Shown: positions 15,798-23,761 of the stretch, one piece after another
Position numbering within the stretch: position 1 is the first letter of the stretch
How the letters are laid out: every line of letters begins with the position of its first letter
Assembly: GCA_035547155.1 (NCBI GenBank)
Contig: DASZVJ010000265.1
Location: 1 to 28,111, forward strand
Length of the DNA: 28,111 bases
Origin: CAZNMF01 sp035547155
Lineage (GTDB): Bacteria > Acidobacteriota > Vicinamibacteria > Vicinamibacterales > SCN-69-37
Direction of reading: 5' to 3'
Made by a program: the position numbers and the translations under genes
Notes under the pieces: model-generated
What the model was told of the DNA's origin: nothing
What the model saw: only the letters and a program-made list of their open reading frames with translations
Database searches by the model: none

Positions 15798-17807
15798 GTG
15801 ACCAACGGCGCGCGGATGACGATCACACGTCCTTCCCATCGGCCTCGCAGGCTCTCCTCAGGCGCCACCGCCCGATCCGCCGGGCCGGGATTCACGACGC
15901 TGGTGTTTCTCGTCGCCGCCATCGGCCTGTCGGCGGCTTTTCGCAGCGAATGGCGACCGCTCAGCGCGCCGGCCAACCGGGTCGTGCTGGACGAGGATTT
16001 CGACGACCACGGCGCGCATGCGCGCGCTATCGGACAGGTCGACGGCTCTGGAGGATTTTCGGCGAACGGGATCACGATCGCCGCCGGGCAGCGTATGGAC
16101 GTCCGGCTGCCGGTCTCTCGTCTCCAGCCGGACGAGCCAGTCGCGAAGCTCTGGCTGTATGACCGCCCAGGTCTCACGGCGGTCATCACGTGCGCGATCG
16201 ACGGCCGGCATTTCGTTCCCGTGGCCACGAACGTCTTCACGCCAGTCAACGTCGGGGTCGTGGTTCCGCTGACGCCCTGCCGCGGCGCGGGCGACATTGT
16301 GCTCGCCGTGCACGTCGAGCGCGAGGCCGGCGCGCCACCGGGCGAGCCGCTCGTCCTCGACAAGATTCAAGTCGTGGGGCAGTCAGGAACCCGTTCCTGG
16401 CCTGGTCTCATTCCTGTGACCTCGTCCTGGCTGGTCGTAGCCGTTGCGATCTGGGGCGGCGGCGTGCTCAGCCGGCGTCGATGGATCATTGCTGCGGCGG
16501 GATCTGCCGCGTTCATGGCCACCGCGGCCGTACACGCCCTGATGCCTGCCGCGTTTGCGCCGCGCGACGCCTTCTTCTGGCTCTCGCCGGTTATTGTCGC
16601 CGCCGCATGTGCGCTGGCCGTCATCGCCGCCATCGTCCGGCGACGCGGCGCCGGCGGACGACGCACGTTGGAAATACTGTCGTTCTGTCTCGTGCTGGTG
16701 TGGGCCTTCTCGGCGCGGTGGCACGCGCTCGTCGCCGCTCTCGATGCGCCGCTTTCGCCAGACGCCGAGACGGTGAGTGCGATCGTGCACCGGATGCACT
16801 ATTGGTACGACACGCAGCTCCGGGAGCCGCTCTGGCCGTGGCTCGTGCGAGTGTGCCAACGGCTTGTCGGCGACAATCCCGTCGCGGGACGCGTGTTCTC
16901 GCTGGCGACGTCGCTGCTGCTGTTCGGGATGACGGCCGTCTTCGCGCGCGTGTATCTCGCGAAGCCGCTCCAGGCACTCGCTGTCTGCGTCCTGCTCGCG
17001 GTCCACCCGGCGCTGGTTGCGTCCAGCGTCGACGCGCATCGCACGGATCTGTTCGCGTTGACGCTCGTCATCGTCGCATTTTTTGCCTGCGTTCGGGGGC
17101 TGCCTCGATGGATCGCCGCCGTGGGGCTTGCGCTGGGATCGACGCTGACCGCGCTCACGCAACTGACCGGCGTCATTCCGGCGGCCGCGGCGATCGGCAT
17201 GGCGCGCCTCAAACAGCGCGTACCGACGGCAGGGATCGTGCTCGCCGTGGCCGTCACCGTGGCCGCGGTCCTGCCGTACGGCATTTACACGCACCGGACG
17301 TTCACACAGGCGTTCTACTTCACGCGCACGCTCGTGCCGACGTTCTATCGGAACTATGAGTTCATGCGCGTGACGCGAACGGGGTGCGACGGGTGCCCCA
17401 CCGAGGCGCAATTGGCGCTGAGCTCGTACTCCGGACGCCGCATCAACATGTTCGAATATCTGTTCGAGCTCCACGCGCCACGCGAGGTCATCAGGCGTAT
17501 CACCGTCGGCTACGCGGCGCTGGTCGTGCCGACGGCGCTGCTGAGGCAGGTGCTCGGCTGGTCGTCGATCCCGATCTATCTGTGCTACCTGATCGGTCTG
17601 GGCGTCGCCGCGTTCACGCGTGCCCGCGAGCTCCTGCTCGTGCCGGCGCTCTCCGTGAATCTCCTGGCGTTCGTCATTCCGTTGGGCATCGACTCGCGCC
17701 TCGTGCTGCATCTCGCGCCGTTTGCCGCCATCCTGATCGTGATGGGCGCGGCCGCGGTGTGCCGTGGTGCGATGTGGCTCTGGTCGCGGCGCCTGGCGAC
17801 GCGTTGA
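15798..17807 (+). CDS. Polytopic membrane protein, glycosyltransferase-39-like (GT-C fold)
   Basis: Protein of 669 residues with about a dozen membrane helices. An N-terminal helix is followed by an extracytoplasmic beta-rich segment (about residues 45-190), then the multi-helix core. In the core, 'LSPDAETVSAIVHRM' with 'YWYDTQLREPLWPWL' near residue 321 resembles the acidic first loop of lipid-phosphate-sugar-dependent GT-C enzymes such as the dolichyl-phosphate-mannose and ArnT groups. The GTG at 15798 has AGG at seven bases' distance; the ATG at 15816 lacks a ribosome site. It would transfer a sugar from a lipid carrier on the outer face of the inner membrane. The acceptor is unknown and the family call is moderate. 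A 'CDGC' pair lies in a late loop. Confidence 0.65.
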   Translation: MTNGARMTITRPSHRPRRLSSGATARSAGPGFTTLVFLVAAIGLSAAFRSEWRPLSAPANRVVLDEDFDDHGAHARAIGQVDGSGGFSANGITIAAGQRMDVRLPVSRLQPDEPVAKLWLYDRPGLTAVITCAIDGRHFVPVATNVFTPVNVGVVVPLTPCRGAGDIVLAVHVEREAGAPPGEPLVLDKIQVVGQSGTRSWPGLIPVTSSWLVVAVAIWGGGVLSRRRWIIAAAGSAAFMATAAVHALMPAAFAPRDAFFWLSPVIVAAACALAVIAAIVRRRGAGGRRTLEILSFCLVLVWAFSARWHALVAALDAPLSPDAETVSAIVHRMHYWYDTQLREPLWPWLVRVCQRLVGDNPVAGRVFSLATSLLLFGMTAVFARVYLAKPLQALAVCVLLAVHPALVASSVDAHRTDLFALTLVIVAFFACVRGLPRWIAAVGLALGSTLTALTQLTGVIPAAAAIGMARLKQRVPTAGIVLAVAVTVAAVLPYGIYTHRTFTQAFYFTRTLVPTFYRNYEFMRVTRTGCDGCPTEAQLALSSYSGRRINMFEYLFELHAPREVIRRITVGYAALVVPTALLRQVLGWSSIPIYLCYLIGLGVAAFTRARELLLVPALSVNLLAFVIPLGIDSRLVLHLAPFAAILIVMGAAAVCRGAMWLWSRRLATR

Positions 17808-17829
17808 CGAGACTCCCGGGAACTCCGGC

Positions 17830-17835
17830 TATGCT
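17830..17835 (+). promoter_or_regulatory. -10-like TATGCT seven bases before the next start codon
   Basis: TATGCT ends seven bases before the ATG at 17843, with TTGACG at 17804-17809 (a long 20-base spacer). No Shine-Dalgarno sequence is present, so a leaderless transcript from 17842-17843 is suggested. Confidence 0.3.
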
Positions 17836-17842
17836 GTTCCGC

Positions 17843-18445
17843 ATGTGCACGAGCTCGCGCCGTGGCGTTCTCCCCGCAGTCCTCGCGGCGATCGTTCTTG
17901 TCGCCGTTCCCGCCGCTGCGCAGCGGCGGCCCATCGCGCTTGGGCAGGCGACGCAAATCGGCAAGGCGGTTTTTCCCCCGGGCGACACGGCGAGCGGCGG
18001 CAACGGCCAGCAGGTGGACGGCATCCAGGGGCTCTCGCAGGAGATGCTCGCGGTCCACATCCACGCGCATTTGTCGCTCTTCGATCGCGGGGAGCAGATT
18101 GCCGTGCCCCTCGGCATCGGCATCGTCAATCCGCGCGCGATGAACGGCTTCGCCGGCGGCTCCGCGCTTTACTGGCTGCACACGCACGACGCGACGGGCA
18201 TCATCCACGTGGAGTCGCCCGATGCGCGCACGTACACGCTCGGACAGTTCTTCGACATCTGGGGACGCCCGCTCAGCAAAACCAACGTCGCGGGCATGCA
18301 GGGGACCGTGCACGCGTTCGTCGATGGCCGTCCGTACGCAGGCGATCCGCGCGCGATCGTGCTGACCGCGCACGAGCAGATCACGCTGGAGGTCGGCGAC
18401 CCGATCGTCTCGCCGCCGGTCTACACGTTTCCGTCAGGCTTGTAG
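17843..18445 (+). CDS. Exported histidine-rich protein, putative metal-binding
   Basis: Protein of 200 residues with a signal peptide ('VLPAVLAAIVLVAVPAAAQ'). Its notable feature is a set of spaced histidines: H72-I-H74-A-H76, H113-T-H115-D, H122, H157 and H177, within beta-rich sequence ('HIHAHLSLFDRGEQIAVPLG', 'LYWLHTHDATGIIHVESP'). It closes with 'EVGDPIVSPPVYTFPSGL'. I do not recognise a named domain. The HxHxH and HTHD motifs suggest copper or zinc binding in the periplasm, which is an inference. The ATG at 17843 is preferred to one at 17831 because the latter lies inside the -10-like hexamer. It converges on the toxin gene, eight bases away. Confidence 0.72.
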   Translation: MCTSSRRGVLPAVLAAIVLVAVPAAAQRRPIALGQATQIGKAVFPPGDTASGGNGQQVDGIQGLSQEMLAVHIHAHLSLFDRGEQIAVPLGIGIVNPRAMNGFAGGSALYWLHTHDATGIIHVESPDARTYTLGQFFDIWGRPLSKTNVAGMQGTVHAFVDGRPYAGDPRAIVLTAHEQITLEVGDPIVSPPVYTFPSGL

Positions 18446-18453
18446 CGTTCGGC

Positions 18454-18864
18454 TTATCCGAGGCGCTTCGCGGCTTTCGAGAGCGCCGCGTCGCCGCTCG
18501 AGAACGCCACGTCGTCATCGGCACGCTCGAGCACGAGCTCGAACGATGCGAGGTGAATGGCGTCGAATCCGCGCAGGCCGAAGCGATCGGCGAGGCGGCC
18601 TGCACGAAGGCTCATGTCGCGCGTGACGTCGATGGCGACATAGCCGCTCCAGTCGGCATCGAGTTGGCTGGCGGCTTTGGCGGCCGCCACGGGGGAAATG
18701 CTGCGCGTCTTTCGGAGGCGTGCGAACGCCGCGCGCGCCTCGGCATAGGCCACGGTCGACGTGGTCAGGGTCGTCGCGCGCGTGACGAGATCGAGGACGG
18801 CCGGCGAGTCCACCTCGTCGACGTACAGCTTCACCAGACTGCTGGTGTCGAGATAGACCGTCAT
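18454..18864 (-). CDS. VapC-like PIN-domain toxin
   Basis: Protein of 136 residues with the PIN ribonuclease fold. The acidic metal-binding residues are in place: D6 ('MTVYLDTSSLVKLY'), E42 ('AYAEARAAF'), D101 ('RGFDAIHLAS') and D125 ('SSGDAALSKAA'). As the toxin of a type II pair it would cleave RNA when released. The ATG at 18864 overlaps the antitoxin stop by four bases (ATGA), so the two are co-translated with the antitoxin first. All key residues are intact and the module looks functional. The RNA target is unknown. Confidence 0.92.
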   Translation of the reverse strand: MTVYLDTSSLVKLYVDEVDSPAVLDLVTRATTLTTSTVAYAEARAAFARLRKTRSISPVAAAKAASQLDADWSGYVAIDVTRDMSLRAGRLADRFGLRGFDAIHLASFELVLERADDDVAFSSGDAALSKAAKRLG

Positions 18865-19130
18865 CGACGGCCTTCGATGACGGCGGCCGACGCCAGCAGA
18901 TGCTTGGTCTTGATCCGGTTCGCCAGGCCTGCCGGTTTGCCGCCGTTCCAGCTCGCACGTCCTTCGGCGACCAGCTCGAGAATCCACGCGGGCCTGGCGG
19001 TCTCTTTGACTGGCCCGAGCGCGGCGATGGCTCGGCCGCGATCCGTGACGACGATCCGCTCCCCGGCCTGCGCGCGGCGCAAGTGTCGGCTCAATCGCGC
19101 CTTGAGCTCGCGCACGCCGATGACCTGCAT
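18861..19130 (-). CDS. Phd/YefM-type antitoxin
   Basis: Protein of 89 residues. The N-terminus 'MQVIGVRELKARLSRHLRRAQAGERIVVTDRGRAIAAL' is the Phd/YefM DNA-binding fold; the charged C-terminal half should wrap the toxin. The start at 19130 rather than the ATG at 19142 is fixed by GGAGG five bases upstream, which would otherwise be inside the gene. It overlaps the toxin gene by four bases. Such antitoxins repress their own promoter, and a direct repeat lies at the right place (next entry). Confidence 0.9.
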   Translation of the reverse strand: MQVIGVRELKARLSRHLRRAQAGERIVVTDRGRAIAALGPVKETARPAWILELVAEGRASWNGGKPAGLANRIKTKHLLASAAVIEGRR

Positions 19131-19138
19131 GGCGTCCT

Positions 19139-19168
19139 CCATGATGTAGTCACGAGGCTACCATGATG
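19139..19168 (-). promoter_or_regulatory. Candidate autoregulatory operator of the toxin-antitoxin pair
   Basis: CCATGATG occurs exactly twice (19139-19146 and 19161-19168), 22 bases apart, about two helical turns. Between the copies GTAG-N8-CTAC (19146-19161) forms an inverted repeat. The first copy abuts the ribosome site. This is suited to cooperative binding by an antitoxin dimer pair. The whole site fits within the 49 bases after the permease stop. Confidence 0.5.
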
Positions 19169-19179
19169 AGGCCACGTGC

Positions 19180-21864
19180 TCAATGGCTCCGCAGCGCGAC
19201 GATCGGATCGATCCGCGACGCACGCCGCGCAGGCAGGTAGCCGGAGATCAACGCGACTGCGAGGAAGATCGCGGCCATGCCGATGTACGTCGGCGCGTCC
19301 CACGGCGATGTGCCGAAGAGCAGCGACGCGATGAGACGCGCGGCGGCGAGCGACACGACGATCCCGACCACGATGCCAATCAGCGCGACGCGCAGGGTCG
19401 CGAGCAGCACGTCGCGCCGCACGCGCCCGGCGCTGGCGCCGAGCGCCATGCGCACGCCGATGTCGCGCGACTGACGCGCGACCGAGTACGCGATCACGCC
19501 GTGGATGCCGAGCGCCGCGAGCAGCAGCCCGAGACCGGCCATCGCCGCGACCAGCAGCATGAAGAAGCGTCGTGGCGAGACGGCGTGACCGACGATCGCG
19601 CGGAGCGGCTTCAGCTCGGCGGCGGGCTGCTGCGGATTGAGCTCGCGTAGCGCGTGAAGGACGCTCGATCCGAGCGAGTCGATCGGCAGACGCGAGCGCA
19701 CGACCAGCTGCGCCGAGGTCGGCGACTCCTGCATGGCCGGGTAGTAGATCTGCCAGCCGCTCCCGTCTTCCACCTTCTCCGTCCGGACATCGTCGGCGAC
19801 GCCGATGATCTCGGTGTCGCCCCGATTGGCCACGAGAATCTTGCCGACGGCGTCCTCACCCGGCCAGTAAACGCGCGCCGCAGCCTGATTGATGATCGCC
19901 ACGCGCCGGCCGCCGAACGTGTCCGCCCAGGTGAAATCCCGCCCGTGGACGTTGATGCCCATCGCGGGCAGAAAGCCCGGCGTCACGACGTACACGAGCG
20001 GACCGGGGAGCTCGCCTGGACGAAAGACCTTGCCCTTTGGCGCCGGCGAGCCCCAGGAACGATTCGGCCCGAGCGGCAGATAGTCCGTGACGCCCGCCAG
20101 CTCGACGCCCGGCAGCGCATCGACGCGCTCGATGATCTGCCGAAGCGCGGCCGTCCGGCTGGCGGCTTGCACGTCTTCGGGGCCTGAGCCGCCGCGATAA
20201 TCGACGGCGATCGTCGCCGCGCGATCCGGCGCGAACCCGAGATCGATGTCGAGCACATTGACGAAGCTGCGCAGAAGCAGCCCCGCACCGACGAGCAGCA
20301 CGCACGCGAGCGCAATCTCGGCGATCACCAATCCGACGCGCAGACGTTCGTGCCGCGGGCCGCGTCCCGCTGCGGGCCCCGAGTCTTTGAGCGCCTCCTG
20401 CACATTCCCGCCAGCCATCTTCAGGCCCGGCACGACGCCGAAGAGCGCGGCCGCGAGAATTGCGATCAGCACCGTCCAGACGACGGACACGCCGTCGATC
20501 GTGATGCCATTGAGCAGCGGGAGATCGAGATCGCCGCGATGCGCGAGCCAGCGCACGAGGCCGAACGCGCCGGCGAGGCCGAGCGCGGCTCCCGCGCCGG
20601 ACAACGCGAGACTTTCCGTGAGCGACTGTCGTACGAGGCGCGCCCGCGTCGCGCCGAGCGCGCGGCGCATCGCGAGCTCGCGGCTGCGCGCCGCGGTACG
20701 GACGAGCAGGAGGTTCGAGAGATTGACGCAGGCGATCAACAACACCAGGCCGACCGCGCACCACAGCACGACGAGCGGCCGGTGCCATTGTCCGCTCACG
20801 TGCGTCTTGAGCGGCGTGGGCACGAGTCGGTCGCGATAGCGGCCGAGGGTCTCGGGGCGGCTCTTGCGAAAGTACAGGTCCGGTGCGACCCGCGACGCAT
20901 CGTCGCGTGCCTGCGCGAGCGTGACGCCAGGCTGGAGTCGACCAATCAGCGTGACGATGTTGCCCCAGGTGCGCGCATTGTCGAGATCCAGCGGCGTGAA
21001 CAGATCGACGCGCGCGCCGGGCGAGAAGACCGATCCGAAGTCGAACGCGGCCGGCAGCACGCCGATCACCGTAGCCGACGTGCCGTTCAGCACGATCGTC
21101 TGGCCGACGATGGACGCGTTGGCGGCGAACTGACGCATCCAGTACGCGTGCGAGAGCATGGCGACCGGCCTCGCACCGGTTCGTGCGTCATCGGCGGTGA
21201 ACGCGCGACCGAGCGCCGGCGGGACGCCGAGCGTCTGGAAGAAGTTCGCGATGACCATCAGCCCGGTGGCCGGCGTCGATTCGCCGTGGTCTTCCAGGCG
21301 CAGGTTGTCGGCGCCGCTGAACGCGAAGTAGCCCGTCACGTCCTGGTAGACGCGGCTCTCGTCGCGGAACTCTTCGTACGCATCGGAGGAGTACGTCGCG
21401 CACGACAGCCCGCACGCCGCGGGCGGCGGTGCGATCCACGTCAGCTCGTTCGCGTCGGCGAACGGCAGCGGCCGCAGGAGCAGCGTATTGACGACGCTGA
21501 ACGTGGCGACGTTGGCGGCCACGGCCAAGGCGAGCACGAGGATCGCGACGGACGCAAACCCTCGCTCGCGGACGAACGTACGGCTCGCGAAGCGCAGGTC
21601 CTGCAGGCCGTCGTTCCAGTAGTCGCTCACTCGTCGCCGGCGATCCATGGTGTCTCCAATTCGTTCGCCAATCTGCTGGAGGGATGCGCGATCGCCGAAT
21701 TGTCGTTCGGCTTCACGGCGCGCCTCGTCCGGCAGCCACCCGCGCTCGATCAGCTCGTCGACCTTGGCATCCAGGTGGAATTGCAGCTCGTCGCGCACGT
21801 CGGCGGCCGGATCGGCGCCGAACAGACGCCGGGCTGCGCGCGGACGCCGCGTCGTGCGTGTCAT
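19180..21864 (-). CDS. ADOP-family ABC permease (MacB_PCD/FtsX duplicated)
   Basis: Protein of 894 residues of the acidobacterial duplicated orphan permease type. The N-terminal cytoplasmic segment 'DELQFHLDAKVDELIERGWLPDEARREAERQFG' is the permease-prefix domain. A first membrane helix ('ASVAILVLALAVAANVATFSVVNTLLLRPLPF') leads to a MacB-like periplasmic domain and FtsX helices ('VGLVLLIACVNLSNLLLVRTAARSRELAMRRALGATR'). The unit is then repeated, ending with 'ARQSRDIGVRMALGAS' and 'GYLPARRASRIDPIVALRS'. No ATP-binding gene is adjacent, which is usual for these orphans. The start at 21864 lies in an ATGA overlap with the padR gene. The transported molecule is unknown; roles in efflux or envelope stress are proposed for MacB relatives. 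Confidence 0.93.
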   Translation of the reverse strand: MTRTTRRPRAARRLFGADPAADVRDELQFHLDAKVDELIERGWLPDEARREAERQFGDRASLQQIGERIGDTMDRRRRVSDYWNDGLQDLRFASRTFVRERGFASVAILVLALAVAANVATFSVVNTLLLRPLPFADANELTWIAPPPAACGLSCATYSSDAYEEFRDESRVYQDVTGYFAFSGADNLRLEDHGESTPATGLMVIANFFQTLGVPPALGRAFTADDARTGARPVAMLSHAYWMRQFAANASIVGQTIVLNGTSATVIGVLPAAFDFGSVFSPGARVDLFTPLDLDNARTWGNIVTLIGRLQPGVTLAQARDDASRVAPDLYFRKSRPETLGRYRDRLVPTPLKTHVSGQWHRPLVVLWCAVGLVLLIACVNLSNLLLVRTAARSRELAMRRALGATRARLVRQSLTESLALSGAGAALGLAGAFGLVRWLAHRGDLDLPLLNGITIDGVSVVWTVLIAILAAALFGVVPGLKMAGGNVQEALKDSGPAAGRGPRHERLRVGLVIAEIALACVLLVGAGLLLRSFVNVLDIDLGFAPDRAATIAVDYRGGSGPEDVQAASRTAALRQIIERVDALPGVELAGVTDYLPLGPNRSWGSPAPKGKVFRPGELPGPLVYVVTPGFLPAMGINVHGRDFTWADTFGGRRVAIINQAAARVYWPGEDAVGKILVANRGDTEIIGVADDVRTEKVEDGSGWQIYYPAMQESPTSAQLVVRSRLPIDSLGSSVLHALRELNPQQPAAELKPLRAIVGHAVSPRRFFMLLVAAMAGLGLLLAALGIHGVIAYSVARQSRDIGVRMALGASAGRVRRDVLLATLRVALIGIVVGIVVSLAAARLIASLLFGTSPWDAPTYIGMAAIFLAVALISGYLPARRASRIDPIVALRSH

Positions 21865-22214
21865 ACGGGCTTGCGTCGCGGCACGGGCTGCGTCGCGCCG
21901 AGGACTTTGGCGACGGCCGTGGCGTACGCCTCCCACGTCCGTGATTCCTGTTGCAGATGCCGCCGGCCGGCGGGCGTGAGCCGATAGAACTTCGCCTTGC
22001 GATTGTTCTCGGACAGGCCCCACTCGGCGGCGACGAGCTTCTTGCTCTCGAGCCGCCAGAGCGCGGGGTAGAGCGTGCCTTCTTCGACGAGCAGCGCCTC
22101 GTCGCTCTGCGCGCGGATGAAGCTGGTGATGGCGTAGCCGTGCAGTGGTCCCCAGGCGAGGGCCTTGAGGATGAGGACGTCGAGCGTGCCGCGGATCAGA
22201 TCGAGCCTGGTCAT
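21861..22214 (-). CDS. PadR-family transcriptional regulator
   Basis: Protein of 117 residues: winged helix 'RGTLDVLILKALAWGPLHGYAITSFI', wing region 'EGTLYPALWRLESKKLVAAEWG' and 'RKAKFYRLTPAGRRHLQQE', then a short dimerisation helix. The ATG at 22214 is chosen because AAGGGGAGC precedes it. Four-base overlap with the permease gene shows an operon. PadR proteins of this subtype usually repress themselves and the linked permease. The inverted repeat at 22219-22270 is the obvious target. Confidence 0.93.
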   Translation of the reverse strand: MTRLDLIRGTLDVLILKALAWGPLHGYAITSFIRAQSDEALLVEEGTLYPALWRLESKKLVAAEWGLSENNRKAKFYRLTPAGRRHLQQESRTWEAYATAVAKVLGATQPVPRRKPV

Positions 22215-22218
22215 TGCT

Positions 22219-22270
22219 CCCCTTGCGTTCACAGGGAGCCTAGCAGGCGTCCCCCTATGAACACAAGGGG
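22219..22270 (-). promoter_or_regulatory. Promoter and 16-bp inverted-repeat operator of padR
   Basis: CCCCTTGCGTTCACAG (22219-22234) and CTATGAACACAAGGGG (22255-22270) match as reverse complements in 14 of 16 positions, 20 bases apart. On the minus strand TTGTGT (22266-22261), an 18-base spacer and TAGGCT (22242-22237) make a promoter whose -35 lies in one arm. The other arm covers the start region and part of the ribosome site. Binding would block both polymerase and ribosome loading. Confidence 0.6.
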
Positions 22271-22280
22271 TGTGGGGGCA

Positions 22281-22373
22281 AACTTTGAACTTCGAACTGC
22301 GAACTTAGAAACTTCAGAACCGAGAACCCGGAACCCGAGAACCCGAGAACCCGGGAACCCGGGAACCCGGAAC
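22281..22373. repeat. Degenerate GAAC-type tandem repeat
   Basis: The stretch begins as 7-8-base variants of TTGAAC/TCGAAC/GCGAAC and from 22315 becomes near-perfect units GAACCCGA or GAACCCGG, running to the stop codon of the epimerase-like gene. It has no coding sense on either strand and differs in composition from its neighbours. Similar GAAC-rich spacers are seen in other Acidobacteria, from memory. Confidence 0.75.
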
Positions 22374-23636
22374 CTAGTACCCTTTCGTCGTCACCCAGAA
22401 GCTCTCTTCCCACGAGCCGCCGGGCGGGATCGTCTGCAGATCCTTGTACGCGCCGGACTGCGCGAGGTTGAGCGCGTTGGTGATCGCGACCATCGGCTCG
22501 AACGCGATGAAGCCCTTGTTACCGGGCGCGGGCGTCGCGCCGTCGGCAGCCGGCGGTGCGACCTTCACGCCGTCTGCGGGATCGACGGGGAATGGGCCCG
22601 AGGGCTGCGGTGCCGGAGGCTGACCGCCCGCGCGAGGACCGCCGGCTGCTGGACCGCCAGGGCCGCCGCCCGCGCGACCCGCACGGCCTTGACCGCCGGC
22701 GCGTCCGCCGCCGCCGAATCCGCCCTGCGAGAGCGGTGTCGACCACAGCAGGATCGTCTTGAACTTCGGTCCGAGAATCTCGTGGAGCTCCTTGCCGTTG
22801 TACATGAGCTTCATCGTCGCGCGGCCGTTCGCGTCGCGAATCAGATCGGTGAAGACGTCGTCGATGAGCGCGTACTTCTTGAGCTGGATGGACGTCCGAT
22901 CGCCGCCGAAGAAATTCTCGATCGGCTGCGTCTCGCCGGTCGGCAGGCGCTGCGGGATCTCGATCCAGTGCGTCTTCGCGTCGACCGACACCGTCCAGTC
23001 GTCGCGGTTGCCGTCCGGCAGCTGGTAGATCGGATGGAAGCCGATCGAGACCGGCATCGGGTCGTGGCTGAGATTGTCGAGGCGCGTGTGCACTTCGAGC
23101 GCGCCGTTCGACACGCGATACGTCATCGTCACCGTGTGCGCGAACGGCCACTGCTGCATGAAGGCCGGGTCGCGATAGAAGTCGAGCTTGCACGTGACCC
23201 ACGCGCTGTTGGCGTCGGCCTTGAACTCGACGAGCTGCCACGTCTTGGTGCCGTTGACGTAGCCCGTGCTCGGAATCGGCCCGCGCACGTTGCCCTGCTC
23301 GACGTCGAAGTTGTACTTCTTGCCGTTGGCGTAGAAGGCGGTCTGATCGAGACGGTTGGCGAACGGCGCGAGGAACGGCATGCCGGACAGGCCAGGCCGC
23401 GCCATGAAGTCCGCGAGCGACGCCGCGGGCCGCACGAGATCCTGGCCCTTGACCTGGATGCGCCAGGCGTTGCTCATGCTCCAGACGACCGAGACGTTCA
23501 TCTGCGCCGTCGAGTCGGCGAGCTCGATGACGTCGCCGTCCTGTTTGGCCGTATATCGCTGGGCCGCCGCCGGCGCGGCCGCGAGGCACACGAGCACGGC
23601 CGACAGCAGGAATCGCTGAATGAGATGACGAGACAT
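22374..23636 (-). CDS. Exported aldose 1-epimerase-like protein with Gly/Ala/Pro-rich insertion
   Basis: Protein of 420 residues with a signal peptide ('FLLSAVLVCLAAAPAAAQ') and the galactose-mutarotase beta-sandwich. The substrate motif 'ANR' is at 94-96, the catalytic-type His is H201 in 'GFHPIY' and the catalytic-type Glu is E380 in 'FEPM'. The usual His-Gly element after the first motif reads 'VRGP' here, so one conserved His is replaced. Residues about 303-373 are a low-complexity Gly/Arg/Ala then Pro/Ala insertion (DNA 22518-22730) just before the catalytic Glu strand. The ATG at 23636 follows GGAGCT. Export is unusual for mutarotases and suggests work on sugars released in the periplasm. 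Confidence 0.85.
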   Translation of the reverse strand: MSRHLIQRFLLSAVLVCLAAAPAAAQRYTAKQDGDVIELADSTAQMNVSVVWSMSNAWRIQVKGQDLVRPAASLADFMARPGLSGMPFLAPFANRLDQTAFYANGKKYNFDVEQGNVRGPIPSTGYVNGTKTWQLVEFKADANSAWVTCKLDFYRDPAFMQQWPFAHTVTMTYRVSNGALEVHTRLDNLSHDPMPVSIGFHPIYQLPDGNRDDWTVSVDAKTHWIEIPQRLPTGETQPIENFFGGDRTSIQLKKYALIDDVFTDLIRDANGRATMKLMYNGKELHEILGPKFKTILLWSTPLSQGGFGGGGRAGGQGRAGRAGGGPGGPAAGGPRAGGQPPAPQPSGPFPVDPADGVKVAPPAADGATPAPGNKGFIAFEPMVAITNALNLAQSGAYKDLQTIPPGGSWEESFWVTTKGY

Positions 23637-23745
23637 GGGTGTTGAGCTCCGCGGCAGAGCATAGCAATTTTCGCGCGCGGCCGGGGTACTTCCACCGGTC
23701 GCACGGACGAACATTCAGGCCGCTATGCTGGGACCAGGCTTGCAG

Positions 23746-23751
23746 TATCAT
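23746..23751 (+). promoter_or_regulatory. -10-like TATCAT upstream of the BACON lipoprotein gene
   Basis: TATCAT matches the -10 consensus in five of six positions and ends ten bases before the ATG at 23762. No Shine-Dalgarno sequence is visible. Transcription would start three to five bases before the ATG. A second -10-like TATGCT lies at 23724-23729, and another on the minus strand at 23663-23658 could serve the divergent epimerase gene. Confidence 0.4.
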
Positions 23752-23761
23752 GTGCGCCGCC

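Noticed and set aside
22281..22373. CRISPR-like repeats
   Set aside because: Units are only 7-8 bases with no unique spacers; this is a simple tandem repeat.
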